Of a stretch of 48,277 nucleotides of DNA, positions 1-8,303 are shown in pieces. The stretch comes from an uncultured Acetobacteraceae bacterium. Its GTDB lineage: Bacteria > Pseudomonadota > Alphaproteobacteria > Acetobacterales > Acetobacteraceae. The position numbers were made by a program, and so were the translations under genes. The DNA lies in the NCBI GenBank assembly GCA_902805625.1, contig CADCTL010000173.1, positions 1 to 48,277 of the forward strand, given 5' to 3'. The notes under the pieces were generated by a model that did not search any database, had not been told where the DNA came from, and saw only the letters and a list, made by a program, of their open reading frames with translations. Numbering within the stretch: position 1 is the stretch's first letter; every line of letters starts with the position of its first letter.

Positions 1-2
1 GC

Positions 3-152
3 GGCGGCGTCAAAGGGTGGGAGAACGCGGCGGAGACCGGCGGCCTCACGGCGGCCCTGCGCGGGCGGGGCTACGGACCGCGCGAGGTCGGGCTGCTCTG
101 GTCCGGCAACTTCCTCGGGGTGATGCGGGCGGCGGAGGGTGCCGCTGAATAA
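3..152 (+). CDS. Membrane dipeptidase (peptidase M19), C-terminal fragment
   Basis: This is the 3' end of a gene that begins before the window; 49 codons remain before a TAA stop. The residues GGLTAALRGRGYGPREV followed by a WSGNF motif match the last helices of renal-type dipeptidases of family M19. Members of this family hydrolyse dipeptides, including Cys-Gly, with a two-zinc centre. The metal ligands lie upstream and cannot be checked. A gamma-glutamyltransferase and a peptide importer follow within 10 kb, which fits peptide or glutathione breakdown. The assignment rests on the short tail alone. Confidence 0.75.
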   Translation, partial: GGVKGWENAAETGGLTAALRGRGYGPREVGLLWSGNFLGVMRAAEGAAE

Positions 153-227
153 AAAAGCCGCGGGTCGCTGAAGCGGTCGCACCGGCCCGCGCGAGGCCGG
201 CCCTCGGGCGTGCCTCGCGCGGGAAGG

Positions 228-454
228 GCCGCCGGGGTGGCCTCGTGCAACGCTTCCAACCGCGACAGCTCTTGGCCCTTGGCGTGCTCCATGCCGGCGA
301 TCATGTGCTGGCACCCGAACTCGTCGGTGCGGCACATCGCTTTGTGCGCTCGAATCGGTTGGTCGAAACGGCGAAGAGTCTCGGCCGCGCGGGCCGCGAA
401 GCAGAGGTTCCGTTCCTGCGCCCCCGCGAAGCGCATGGCCGGCAAGGCCGCGTC
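228..454 (-). pseudogene. Degenerate tandem copy of the lipoprotein gene 3' end
   Basis: On the minus strand this stretch encodes 76 residues that align without gaps to the C-terminal 76 residues of the lipoprotein at 540-1142. By eye 45 of 76 residues are identical, including the block FDQPIRA and the motif MCRxDEFGCQH. The two copies are offset by 319 bases, which is not a multiple of three, so the stop of the full gene cannot be read through into this copy. I see no start codon with a ribosome binding site in frame before it. Together with nothing else recognisable, it fills the gap between the dipeptidase tail and the lipoprotein gene (153-539). A rare translated fragment cannot be excluded. 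Confidence 0.6.
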
Positions 455-539
455 GAACGCCGGCGCGCGGAGCGGTGAGCGGCCCCGGCCATCGCCCGCC
501 TCAGCGAACTCGTGCTCGCCGGGAGCGATGCCGCGGCGG

Positions 540-1142
540 CTACTGCGGAGCGGGTGTCGCCTTCCGCAACTCCTCCAGCCGCGCGAGTTCCTCGTCCCTG
601 GCGCGCCCCATCTCAGCGATGGTGTGCTGGCACCCGAACTCGTCCGCGCGGCACATGGACTTCCGCGCCCGGATCGGCTGGTCGAAGTGCAGCCGGCTTT
701 CGTCCATGCGGTTTGCGAAGAAGCGGTCCCGCTCATCGGCGGTGGCGAACCGCACGGGCAGCAGCGCGACGTCGAGCCTGGACGGGTAGCGGTGCGCGCC
801 GCCCAGCACCGGCTCAGCGTACATCGGGCCCGCCACCGCGGCGACCACCGCCGCCGAAACGAGCTCCCCCCTGTCCGGCCCGACAGGCAGCACGGCAACG
901 ACCGGGGCGTGGCCCGCAAGGGTGCAGAACACCCGCACGTCGCGCGGCGCCTGCTCGAGTCGCACGACCGCCGGCGCGGCCGGCACCGCACCGACCGGCT
1001 CGGCGCCGCCGGTCAGCAAGCAGGCCGCTCCGGCCGGCTCGGTGGCGATCGTCACGTCAAAATGGCGGCGGAGGTCCGACGGAGCGCAGCCGCAAACGCC
1101 GGCCACCAAAGCCGCGACGAGAAACGCCCGAACTTCCTGCAC
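540..1142 (-). CDS. Putative lipoprotein with MCR-DEFGCQH motif, function unknown
   Basis: The protein has 200 residues and a GTG start preceded by AAGGAT at 6 bases. The N-terminus (VQEVRAFLVAALVAG then VCGC) looks like a short signal peptide with a lipobox, so the mature protein would start at about Cys 19-20 and sit in a membrane. The first half has a PEGA-like pattern (TIATEPAGAAC and later FCTLAGHAP), as in surface lipoproteins with small beta domains. The C-terminal 75 residues are charged and hold the motif MCRADEFGCQH, whose two cysteines could form a disulfide. That C-terminal part is repeated in degenerate form just downstream. I do not recognise the family and assign no function. 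It is divergent from comM. Confidence 0.75.
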   Translation of the reverse strand: MQEVRAFLVAALVAGVCGCAPSDLRRHFDVTIATEPAGAACLLTGGAEPVGAVPAAPAVVRLEQAPRDVRVFCTLAGHAPVVAVLPVGPDRGELVSAAVVAAVAGPMYAEPVLGGAHRYPSRLDVALLPVRFATADERDRFFANRMDESRLHFDQPIRARKSMCRADEFGCQHTIAEMGRARDEELARLEELRKATPAPQ

Positions 1143-1250
1143 GCCTGATCCTTCCCGCGCTGACCGGGGGCCGGCACGCATAAGGCGTTTCAGCGAGACC
1201 CTCAACTTCCGATTTAAATGTTGGCAGCACGCTTTACTCTTCCGAACGGC

Positions 1251-2786
1251 ATGAGCATCGCCCGCGTCCTCAGCTTCGCCTTTTCCGGCATCGAGCCCGT
1301 GCCGGTGGAGGTGCAGGTCCAGATCGCCTCCGGGCTGCCGGCCTTCCTCGTGGTCGGGCTTCCGGACAAGGCGGTGGCGGAAAGCCGCGAGCGGGTGCGG
1401 GCGGCGCTGGCCGGGCTCGGGCTCTCCCTTCCGCCGAAGCGGGTGCTGGTGAATCTGGCCCCGGCCGACATCGCTAAGGAGGGCTCGCACCTCGACCTGC
1501 CGATCGCCCTCGCGGTGCTGGCGGCCATGGACGTGCTGCCGCGCGAGGAGTTGGCGGGTTACGCGGCCCTCGGCGAACTGTCGCTGGACGGCGCCATCAA
1601 CGGCGTGGCCGGCGTGCTGCCGGCGGCGCTCGGCGCTTCGGCGCGGGACCTCGGCCTGATCTGTCCGGCGTCGCAGGGCGGCGAGGCGGCCTGGGCCGGC
1701 CGGATCGAGGTGCTGGCGGCGGACAGCCTGCTGGCGCTGATGAACCACTTCCGCGGCACGCAGGTGCTGACGCCGCCCGAGCCACCGCGGATCGACCCGG
1801 CGGCGCCGCGTCCCGGCCCGTGCTTGTCCGAGGTGAAGGGGCAGGAGAGCGCGAAGCGGGCGCTGGAGGTGGCGGCGGCCGGCGGGCACAACCTGCTGAT
1901 GGTGGGGGCGCCCGGCGCGGGCAAATCCATGCTGGCGACGCGGCTCCCGGGCCTGTTGCCGGACCTGACCCCGGCGGAGGCGCTGGAGGTCAGCATGATC
2001 CACTCGGTGGCTGGGCTGTTGCGGGAAGGGCGGCTCGTGGTGCGGCCGCCGTTCCGCGACCCGCACCACTCGGCCAGCCAAGCGGCGCTGGCCGGGGGCG
2101 GCAACCGGGCGCGGCCGGGCGAGATCAGCTTGGCGCACCACGGCGTGCTGTTCCTCGACGAGTGGCCCGAGTTTCCGCGCCCGGCGCTGGAAGCGCTGCG
2201 GCAGCCGATGGAAACGGGGCACGCGACCATCAGCCGGGCCAACGCGCACGTCACCTATCCCGCGCGCTTCCAGTGCGTGGCGGCGATGAACCCGTGCCGC
2301 TGCGGGCACCTCGGCGACCCGTCGCGCGAGTGCGGCCGGGCGCCGCGCTGCGGCGAGGACTACGCGATGCGCCTGTCCGGGCCGCTGCTGGACCGCATCG
2401 ACCTCTCGATCGAGGTGGTGCCGGTGCCGGCGTCCGAGATGTCGCGGGCGTTGACGGGCGAGACCACGGCCACGGTCGCGGCCCGCGTCGCCGAAGCGCG
2501 GGAACGGCAACGCGCCCGCTACGGCGCCGACGGCCCGCGGTGCAACGCCGTTGCGGACGGCGCGGCGTTGGAGCGGGGCTTGGAAGTCGACGCGGCGGCT
2601 CGAGCCTTGGCGGAGCAGGCGGCCGAGCGCTTGCGCCTGTCCGCGCGCGGCTTCGTCCGCACCTTGCGCGTGGCCCGCACGATCGCCGACCTCGCCGGCA
2701 GCGGCGCGGTCACGCGGGCGCACGTGGCGGAAGCCCTGGCCTTCCGGCACCGCCGAGCCGACCGCGCCCAGGCCGCGGCGGTGTAG
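1251..2786 (+). CDS. comM: YifB/ComM family Mg chelatase-like AAA+ ATPase
   Basis: The protein has 511 residues from the ATG at 1251, the position where family members start (MSIARVLSFAFSGIE). An earlier in-frame ATG at 1218 would add 11 residues; neither has a clear ribosome binding site. It contains the N-terminal ChlI-like domain (about 20-140), a Walker A motif GAPGAGKS at residues 219-226, a Walker B-type segment VLFLDEWPEF, the cysteine cluster NPCRCGHLGDPSREC typical of YifB, the arginine-containing LSGPLLDRIDL, and a C-terminal Mg-chelatase helical domain. ComM is known as a hexameric helicase that helps branch migration in natural transformation. The gene is complete and stands alone between the lipoprotein gene and ggt. 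Confidence 0.93.
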   Translation: MSIARVLSFAFSGIEPVPVEVQVQIASGLPAFLVVGLPDKAVAESRERVRAALAGLGLSLPPKRVLVNLAPADIAKEGSHLDLPIALAVLAAMDVLPREELAGYAALGELSLDGAINGVAGVLPAALGASARDLGLICPASQGGEAAWAGRIEVLAADSLLALMNHFRGTQVLTPPEPPRIDPAAPRPGPCLSEVKGQESAKRALEVAAAGGHNLLMVGAPGAGKSMLATRLPGLLPDLTPAEALEVSMIHSVAGLLREGRLVVRPPFRDPHHSASQAALAGGGNRARPGEISLAHHGVLFLDEWPEFPRPALEALRQPMETGHATISRANAHVTYPARFQCVAAMNPCRCGHLGDPSRECGRAPRCGEDYAMRLSGPLLDRIDLSIEVVPVPASEMSRALTGETTATVAARVAEARERQRARYGADGPRCNAVADGAALERGLEVDAAARALAEQAAERLRLSARGFVRTLRVARTIADLAGSGAVTRAHVAEALAFRHRRADRAQAAAV

Positions 2787-2858
2787 CGCGCCGGGGCGCT
2801 CTTCCCTTCGCGGGCGGGTGGCATAGAAGGGGTAGGCCCTTCGGCAAAAGGCGCCACC

Positions 2859-4583
2859 ATGGCCCGGCTCGTCCTCTTGTTCCTGCTGGTGCTGGCCGCG
2901 CCGGCCCGTCCGCAGCCCTCCACCGTCGCCGAGCGGCACATGATCTCGGCGCCGCACGCGCTGGCCGCGGAGGCCGGCTTGGCCGTGCTGCGCGAAGGCG
3001 GCGGCGCCGTGGACGCGGCGGTCGCGGCGCAGGCGGTGCTGACCTTGGTGGAGCCGCACGCTTCGGGCATCGGCGGCGGCGCGCTCATGCTGCACTGGGA
3101 CGCCGCCGCGCGCCGCGTTTCGGCTTGGGACGGGCGGGAGGTCGCGCCGGCCGCGGCGACGCCGGGCCTGTTCCTGCGGGACGGGAAGCCGATGGGCTTC
3201 CACGAGGCGGCGGTGGGCGGGCGCGCGGTGGGCGTGCCGGGCGCGTTGCGGATGCTGGAGGCGGCGCACCGGGCGCACGGCCGCCTGCCCTGGCCGCGGC
3301 TCTTCGCGCCCGCCATCGCGCTGGCCGAGGGAGGCTTTCCCGTTTCGCCCCGACTCGCGGCGACGATCGCGCACGAGGCGGAGCGCCTCGGCCGGAACCC
3401 GGCGGCGCGCGCGCTTTTCCTGTTGGCCGACGGTTCGGCGCCACCGGCCGGGCACCGCCTGCGGAGTCCGGACTTGGCCGCGACCTTGCGTGCGATCCAG
3501 GCCGGCGGCGCGGACGCCTTGCATCGTGGGCCCATCGCGCAAGCCATCGCGGAGGCGGTGCGTTCCAGCCCCAACCCGGGCGGGATGACCGTGGACGACC
3601 TGGCCGGCTACGCGCCCGTGCGGCGCGACGCGCTGTGCGCCCCTTACCGGATCTACACCGTGTGCGGCTTTCCACCGCCTTCGTCCGGTGGCGTGGCGAC
3701 CCTGCAAATACTGGCTTTCCTGTCGCACCAGGACGTGCCGGCTCTGGGTCCGCGGCGGCCGGGGCACGGCGCCGCGCAGGCGCTGGACGCGGCGCACCTG
3801 CTCGGGGAGGCGGGCCGCCTCGCCTTCGCCGACCGCAACCGCTTCCTCGCCGACGCCGACGTGGTGGACGTGCCGGTGCGGGGATTGCTCGATCCGGTGT
3901 ACCTGCTCGCCCGAGCGCAGTTGCTGGACAGGGACCGGGCCATCGCGCCGCTGCGGCCCGGCAACCCGCCCTGGCACCGCCCGTCGGCGCCGCCGGCGAG
4001 CCAGCCGCCGCAGCCGGAGAACGGGACCAGCCATCTCTCCATTGTGGACGGCACCGGCAACGTGGTTTCGCTCACCACGACGGTGGAGGACGTGTTCGGC
4101 GCGCGGACGGTCGTGGGCGGGATGGTGCTGAACAACCAGCTCACCGACTTCTCCTTCCTGCCGGAGATGGGCGGGCGGCCGGTGGCCAACGCCGTCGCGC
4201 CGGGCAAGCGGCCGCGGTCGTCCATGTCGCCGACCATCGTTTTCGGCGCGGACGGGTCGCCGGTGGCGGTGGTCGGCTCGGCCGGTGGCTCGCGCATCAT
4301 CGGGCACGTGGCGCAGGCTTTGGTGGCCATGCTCGACTGGGGGCTCGACCCGCAGGAGGCGGTGGCCTTGCCGCGGGTCGGCGGCCGCGACGCCGTCGTG
4401 GAGGTGGAGGCCGGAACCGCCGCCGCCGCGCTGGCTGACGGGCTCAGGGAGCGCGGCGTGCCGGTGGAGGTGCGCTCCAACATGTCCGGTTTGCACGCCA
4501 TCCGCATCGTCCGCGGCCCGGCGGGGACGCGCTTGCTGGGCGGCGCCGATCCGCGGCGTGAGGGTGTCGCGGTCGGGGACTGA
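2859..4583 (+). CDS. ggt: Gamma-glutamyltransferase
   Basis: The 574-residue protein starts with a signal peptide (about 1-19, LVLLFLLVLAAPARPQ), so it should act in the periplasm. It is made as a proenzyme that cleaves itself; the nucleophile of the small subunit is Thr390 in ENGTSHLSIVD, close to the position in the E. coli enzyme (Thr391). Other family marks are PHASGIGGG near residue 70, PPSSGGVATLQIL, and VVGSAGGSRIIGH. The enzyme breaks the gamma-glutamyl bond of glutathione and related compounds, releasing Cys-Gly. AAGG lies 9 bases before the ATG. With the M19 dipeptidase tail upstream and a peptide importer downstream, a role in using peptides or glutathione as nutrients is a reasonable inference. 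Confidence 0.95.
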   Translation: MARLVLLFLLVLAAPARPQPSTVAERHMISAPHALAAEAGLAVLREGGGAVDAAVAAQAVLTLVEPHASGIGGGALMLHWDAAARRVSAWDGREVAPAAATPGLFLRDGKPMGFHEAAVGGRAVGVPGALRMLEAAHRAHGRLPWPRLFAPAIALAEGGFPVSPRLAATIAHEAERLGRNPAARALFLLADGSAPPAGHRLRSPDLAATLRAIQAGGADALHRGPIAQAIAEAVRSSPNPGGMTVDDLAGYAPVRRDALCAPYRIYTVCGFPPPSSGGVATLQILAFLSHQDVPALGPRRPGHGAAQALDAAHLLGEAGRLAFADRNRFLADADVVDVPVRGLLDPVYLLARAQLLDRDRAIAPLRPGNPPWHRPSAPPASQPPQPENGTSHLSIVDGTGNVVSLTTTVEDVFGARTVVGGMVLNNQLTDFSFLPEMGGRPVANAVAPGKRPRSSMSPTIVFGADGSPVAVVGSAGGSRIIGHVAQALVAMLDWGLDPQEAVALPRVGGRDAVVEVEAGTAAAALADGLRERGVPVEVRSNMSGLHAIRIVRGPAGTRLLGGADPRREGVAVGD

Positions 4584-4633
4584 AACCGGACGGGCGGCGC
4601 GGCGTCCTGCTTTCGAACGAAACGGAGAGTGCC

Positions 4634-5104
4634 ATGCGGCGCGCGCTTATAGGCCTTGGTTTGGCCTTGTCTTTGTCCTTGCCGGCCCTCGCCGACGAAA
4701 CCAAGGAGGTCGGGCACGTCAACACGGCGCTGACCAACCTCGGCCTGACCCGCAGCCACCGGGTGGTGGTGGAGCGGTTCGACGATCCGAAGGTGCGGGG
4801 CATCTCCTGCTACATCAGCCAGGCGCGCACGGGCGGACTTTCCGGCATGGTGGGCTTGGCGGAGGATCCGGCGCGGTTCTCCCTCAACTGCACGGCCACC
4901 GGCCCGGTGCAGGTCGCCCAAAACGCTCGTCGCGGAGACAACGGCGAGCGGGTGTACGAGAGCGACACCAGCCTGTTCTTCAAGGAAACGCGGGTCCACC
5001 GCTTCATCGACGAGGAGCGGGGCGTGGTGGTGTACCTCGCCTGGAGCACCAAGCTGGTGGAAGGGTCGCCGCACAACGCGGTGGCGATCGTGCCGATTCG
5101 GTGA
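4634..5104 (+). CDS. creA: CreA family periplasmic protein
   Basis: This 156-residue protein has a signal peptide ending at LPALA (about residue 20) and the CreA pattern: VERFDDPKVRGISCYISQARTGG, LAEDPARFSLNC, and SLFFKETRVHRFIDE. Two cysteines, in GISCY and SLNC, are conserved in the family and may pair. CreA is widespread in proteobacteria but its function is unknown. The start is supported by CGGAGA 5 bases before the ATG. It follows ggt by 50 bases on the same strand and may be cotranscribed. Confidence 0.88.
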   Translation: MRRALIGLGLALSLSLPALADETKEVGHVNTALTNLGLTRSHRVVVERFDDPKVRGISCYISQARTGGLSGMVGLAEDPARFSLNCTATGPVQVAQNARRGDNGERVYESDTSLFFKETRVHRFIDEERGVVVYLAWSTKLVEGSPHNAVAIVPIR

Positions 5105-5146
5105 CGTCGGGACTCGCGGCGCGCGCCGGTGGGGACGCCTTTGTTC

Positions 5147-5194
5147 CTTACTTTCCGCCCGCCTTACTTCCTTACCACCTTACCATCTTGCTTT
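5147..5194. repeat. Period-8 CTTAC direct repeats
   Basis: CTTAC occurs at 5147, 5163, 5171 and 5179, and the near copy CTTGC at 5187. All are in the same 8-base register, with one position (5155) occupied by other sequence. The outer units also match: CTTACTTTCCGCCCG at 5147 and CTTGCTTTCCGGCCG at 5187. The tract is pyrimidine-rich on the plus strand, and lies in the 244-base gap between the convergent creA and dppF genes. It could be a protein-binding iteron or a simple-repeat relic. No gene was seen in the gap. Confidence 0.6.
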
Positions 5195-5215
5195 CCGGCC
5201 GAGACCTTGGCCGGA
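5194..5215. terminator. Possible bidirectional hairpin between creA and dppF
   Basis: TCCGGCC (5194-5200) and GGCCGGA (5209-5215) form a perfect 7-base inverted repeat around an 8-base loop. It lies between convergent operons, where a terminator is expected, but no T run follows on either side. Confidence 0.35.
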
Positions 5216-5348
5216 CCAAATGGCCGTGGAGCGGATTCATAACAGTTTACGAAGGGAGTATTCCTAAGCGGCACAGGCTTGGTCAAGGCGTGATCGCCGG
5301 GCTTCGGCGCTTCCGCCTGTTCCTGCCCGGACGCTTCGGCGACGGTTT

Positions 5349-6410
5349 CTAGGCCGAGGTCGCCGGGCTGCTCCCGACGCGCTCCAACGGGGGCACAGCG
5401 GTCGGGCCGGTGTCCCTCCCCTCCTCCACCGCGTGGCAAGCGACCATCGTCTGAGGCGTGCCGCGCGCGGGCTTTAGGACCGGGTCTTCGCGGCGGCAGC
5501 GGTCGTTCGCCAGGGGGCAGCGCGGGTGGAAGTGGCAGCCGCTCGGCGGGTTGATGGGGCTGGGCACTTCGCCACCCACCGGGATGCGGCGGCGACCGAT
5601 CATCTCCAGATCCGGGATCGCGTCCATGAGGGCGCGCGTGTAGGGGTGGCGCGGGGACACGAACACGGTTTCCGCCGGCGCCAGCTCGACGATGCGGCCG
5701 AGGTACATGACGCCGATGCGGTCCGAGATTTGCCGCACCACCGCGAGGTTGTGGCTGATGAAAAGGTAGGTCAGCCCGAGGTCGCGCTGCAGCCCCTTCA
5801 TCAGGTTGAGGATCTGCGCCTGGACGGAAACGTCGAGCGCGCTGGTGGGCTCGTCGCACACCAGGAAGTCCGGGTTGGAGGAGAGCGCGCGGGCGATGGA
5901 TATGCGCTGGCGCTGGCCGCCGGAGAACTCGTGCGGGTATTTGGTGCCGTCGAGCGGCGAGAGGCCGACCTGGGTGAGGAGCTGCGCCACCCGCTCCCGC
6001 CGCGCCGCGCCGCCCTGCACCAAGCCGAAGGCGCGGATGGGCTCGGCCACGATGTCGCGCACGCGCCAGCGCGGGTTGAGGCTGGCGTACGGGTCCTGGA
6101 AGATCATCTGCATCCGCCGGCGCTGGTCGGCGGCGGCGCGCGCGCGGTCGAGGTCCACGCCCTCGAACAGCGCCCTGCCGCGCGTGGGCGGGTAGAGCCC
6201 CACCGCCATCCGCGCCACCGTGGACTTGCCGCAGCCGCTCTCGCCCACGAGCGAGAGCGTGGTGCCCTTGGGGATGCTGAAGGAGATGCCGTCCACGGCG
6301 CGGAGGATGCGCCGCGGCTCGCGCGAGAGCAGGCGTTGCAGCGCCGGCCGGGACACGTCGAAGTAGCGGGCGAGGTCCTCCGCTTCGAACACCGTGGCCG
6401 GCTCAGACAT
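5349..6410 (-). CDS. dppF: Dipeptide/oligopeptide ABC transporter ATP-binding protein DppF
   Basis: This is one of two ATPases that power the peptide importer encoded in this operon. It has 353 residues from the ATG at 6410, which lies inside the stop region of dppD (8-base overlap, ATGTCTGA); a start 15 bases earlier would add only MPRPR. Visible motifs are Walker A GESGCGKS, the Q-loop in [12 protein letters not shown], the signature SGGQRQR, Walker [12 protein letters not shown] and the switch histidine in FISHNLAVV. The C-terminal oligopeptide-type domain follows ([12 protein letters not shown]), with the cysteine-rich [14 protein letters not shown], which in this family can bind an iron-sulfur cluster. 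It is the last gene of the operon. Confidence 0.93.
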   Translation of the reverse strand: MSEPATVFEAEDLARYFDVSRPALQRLLSREPRRILRAVDGISFSIPKGTTLSLVGESGCGKSTVARMAVGLYPPTRGRALFEGVDLDRARAAADQRRRMQMIFQDPYASLNPRWRVRDIVAEPIRAFGLVQGGAARRERVAQLLTQVGLSPLDGTKYPHEFSGGQRQRISIARALSSNPDFLVCDEPTSALDVSVQAQILNLMKGLQRDLGLTYLFISHNLAVVRQISDRIGVMYLGRIVELAPAETVFVSPRHPYTRALMDAIPDLEMIGRRRIPVGGEVPSPINPPSGCHFHPRCPLANDRCRREDPVLKPARGTPQTMVACHAVEEGRDTGPTAVPPLERVGSSPATSA

Positions 6411-7389
6411 GCGGGGCCTCGGCACGGTCGTAGAGCCAGCAGGCGGCGCTGGTGGAGCCCGCGTCCAGGAGGTCGGGCCGTTCGACGATGCAGCGGTCGA
6501 AGACCTTGGGGCAGCGCGGGTTGTAGGGGCAGCCGGGCGGGACGGCGTTGAGGCGCGGCATGGCGCCGTCGATCTGCGCCAAGCGCTCGACGCGGTGGTC
6601 GAGCGGCGGGATCGAGTTCATCAGGCCGATGCTGTAGGGGTGGTGCGGGTGCTTCACCACCTCGCGCACAGGGCCGATCTCCACCACGCGGCCGGCGTAC
6701 ATCACCGCGACGCGGTCGGCGGTCTCCGCGATCACGCCCATGTCGTGGGTGACGAGCATCATGGACGTGTTCTTCTCGCGCGCCAGCCGCTTCAGCAGCG
6801 CGATCACCTGCGCCTGGATGGAGACGTCGAGCGCGGTGGTGGGTTCGTCGGCCACCACGAGGCGCGGTTCGGCGCAGAGTGCGAGCGCGATGACGACGCG
6901 CTGGCGCATCCCGCCGGAGAACTCGTGCGGGTAGCTGTCGATCCGCTGCGCGGCCGCGGGGATGCCCACCATCTCCAGCCAGTCGATCGCGCGCTTCCGC
7001 GCCTCGCTGTTCGACAGGTCGAGGTGGGTCTGCATGGTCTCGGTGAGCTGCCGCCCCACCGTGTAGAGCGGGTTCAACGTGGTCAGCGGGTCTTGGAAGA
7101 TGGCGCCGATGCGGCGGCCGCGGATGCGGCGCATCTCGTCTTGCGAGAGGTTGTCGATGCGGCGCCCTTCCAAGAGGATCTGGCCGCCGGCGATCCGGCC
7201 CGGCGGCTCCAGCAGGCGGATGATGGCGGCGCCGGTCATGGACTTGCCGGCGCCCGACTCGCCCACCACGCCGAGGATTTCACCCGGTGCGATGGAGAAG
7301 GACACGTCGTGCAACGCGACCAGCGTGCCGCGGCGGGTCGGGAACTCGACGCGGAGGTTGCGGACTTCCAGGAGCGGAGCGGCCGTCAT
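6403..7389 (-). CDS. dppD: Dipeptide/oligopeptide ABC transporter ATP-binding protein DppD
   Basis: This 328-residue protein is the partner ATPase of the peptide importer. It has Walker A GESGAGKS, AIFQDPLTTLNPLYTVG, signature SGGMRQR, Walker B VVADEPTTALD and the switch histidine in VTHDMGV. The oligopeptide C-terminal domain contains HPHHPYSIGLMNSIP and CPYNPRCPKVFDRC. Its ATG overlaps the stop of dppC by 4 bases (ATGA), so the two are probably translationally coupled. Family knowledge places it on the cytoplasmic face, paired with DppF. Confidence 0.93.
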   Translation of the reverse strand: MTAAPLLEVRNLRVEFPTRRGTLVALHDVSFSIAPGEILGVVGESGAGKSMTGAAIIRLLEPPGRIAGGQILLEGRRIDNLSQDEMRRIRGRRIGAIFQDPLTTLNPLYTVGRQLTETMQTHLDLSNSEARKRAIDWLEMVGIPAAAQRIDSYPHEFSGGMRQRVVIALALCAEPRLVVADEPTTALDVSIQAQVIALLKRLAREKNTSMMLVTHDMGVIAETADRVAVMYAGRVVEIGPVREVVKHPHHPYSIGLMNSIPPLDHRVERLAQIDGAMPRLNAVPPGCPYNPRCPKVFDRCIVERPDLLDAGSTSAACWLYDRAEAPHV

Positions 7390-8300
7390 CGGAGCCGCGG
7401 GTTCAGGGCGTCGCGCAGCCAATCGCCCAGCAGATTGACGGACAGCACCATCGCCACGAGCGCGACGCCGGGGAAGATGGTTATCCACCACTCGCCGCTC
7501 ATCAGGAAGTCGTTGCCGATGCGGATGAGCGTGCCGAGCGAGGGCTGCGTCGGCGGCACGCCCACGCCGAGGAAAGAAAGGGTCGCCTCGGCCAGGATGG
7601 CGAAGCCGAGGTTGAGGGTGGCGATGACCAGCACCGGGCCGAGGACGTTGGGCAAGACGTGGGTGAGCATGATGCGGAGGCGGGACAGGCCGATGACGCG
7701 GGCCGCCAATACATACTCCTTGTTGCGCTCGACCAGGGTGCTGCCGCGGACGGTGCGGGCGAATTGCGGCCAGTTGCTGATGCCGATGGCGAAGATGACG
7801 ACGAACAGGGCGATCTGGTCGTGCGTTTCCCGCGGCAAGGCGGCGCGCACCACGCCGTCCACAAGCAGCGCCACGAGGATGGAGGGGAAGGTGAGCTGGA
7901 TGTCGGCGATCCGCATCAGCAGGGCGTCGGCCGTGCCGCCCAGGTAGCCCGCCGTCAGCCCGACCGAGACGCCGAGCAGGGTGGAGAACAGCACGGCGCA
8001 GACGCCCACCAGCAGCGACACGCGCGCGCCGTGCATGATGGCGGACAGCACGTCGCGCCCCTGGTCGTCGGAGCCGAGCGGGAAACCGGCGTCGCCCTCC
8101 TCCGCCCAGGCGGGCGGCTTGAAGGCGTCGGACAGGTTCAGGGTGGCGAGGTCGAAGGGGTCCTGCGGCGCGATCCAGGGCGCGAGGACGGCGCCCCCGA
8201 TGCAGAGCAAAGCCACGACGGCGGACAGGACCGCGACGGGCGAGCGGCTGAACGACCACCAGAGGTCGCTGTCGAAGAAGCGCGCGGCGGCGGCGGCCAT
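7386..8300 (-). CDS. dppC: Dipeptide/oligopeptide ABC transporter permease DppC
   Basis: The inner membrane permease has 304 residues. A first membrane helix (about 20-45) is followed by a periplasmic loop, then five more helices. The N-terminal motif PLGSDDQGRDVLSAIMHGARVSL and the EAA loop EATLSFLGVGVPPTQPSLG are typical of the DppC group. The gene lies 3 bases after dppB and overlaps dppD by 4 bases. Confidence 0.93.
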   Translation of the reverse strand: MAAAAARFFDSDLWWSFSRSPVAVLSAVVALLCIGGAVLAPWIAPQDPFDLATLNLSDAFKPPAWAEEGDAGFPLGSDDQGRDVLSAIMHGARVSLLVGVCAVLFSTLLGVSVGLTAGYLGGTADALLMRIADIQLTFPSILVALLVDGVVRAALPRETHDQIALFVVIFAIGISNWPQFARTVRGSTLVERNKEYVLAARVIGLSRLRIMLTHVLPNVLGPVLVIATLNLGFAILAEATLSFLGVGVPPTQPSLGTLIRIGNDFLMSGEWWITIFPGVALVAMVLSVNLLGDWLRDALNPRLR

Positions 8301-8303
8301 GCG

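Noticed and set aside
2785-2800. AGCGC/GCGCT hairpin after comM as a terminator
   Set aside because: Only five pairs, overlapping the stop codon, with no T run; too weak in sequence of this GC content.
5216-5348. AT-richer stretch before the dppF stop as a small RNA or tRNA gene
   Set aside because: No cloverleaf, no T-loop sequence and no promoter or terminator pattern could be recognised.
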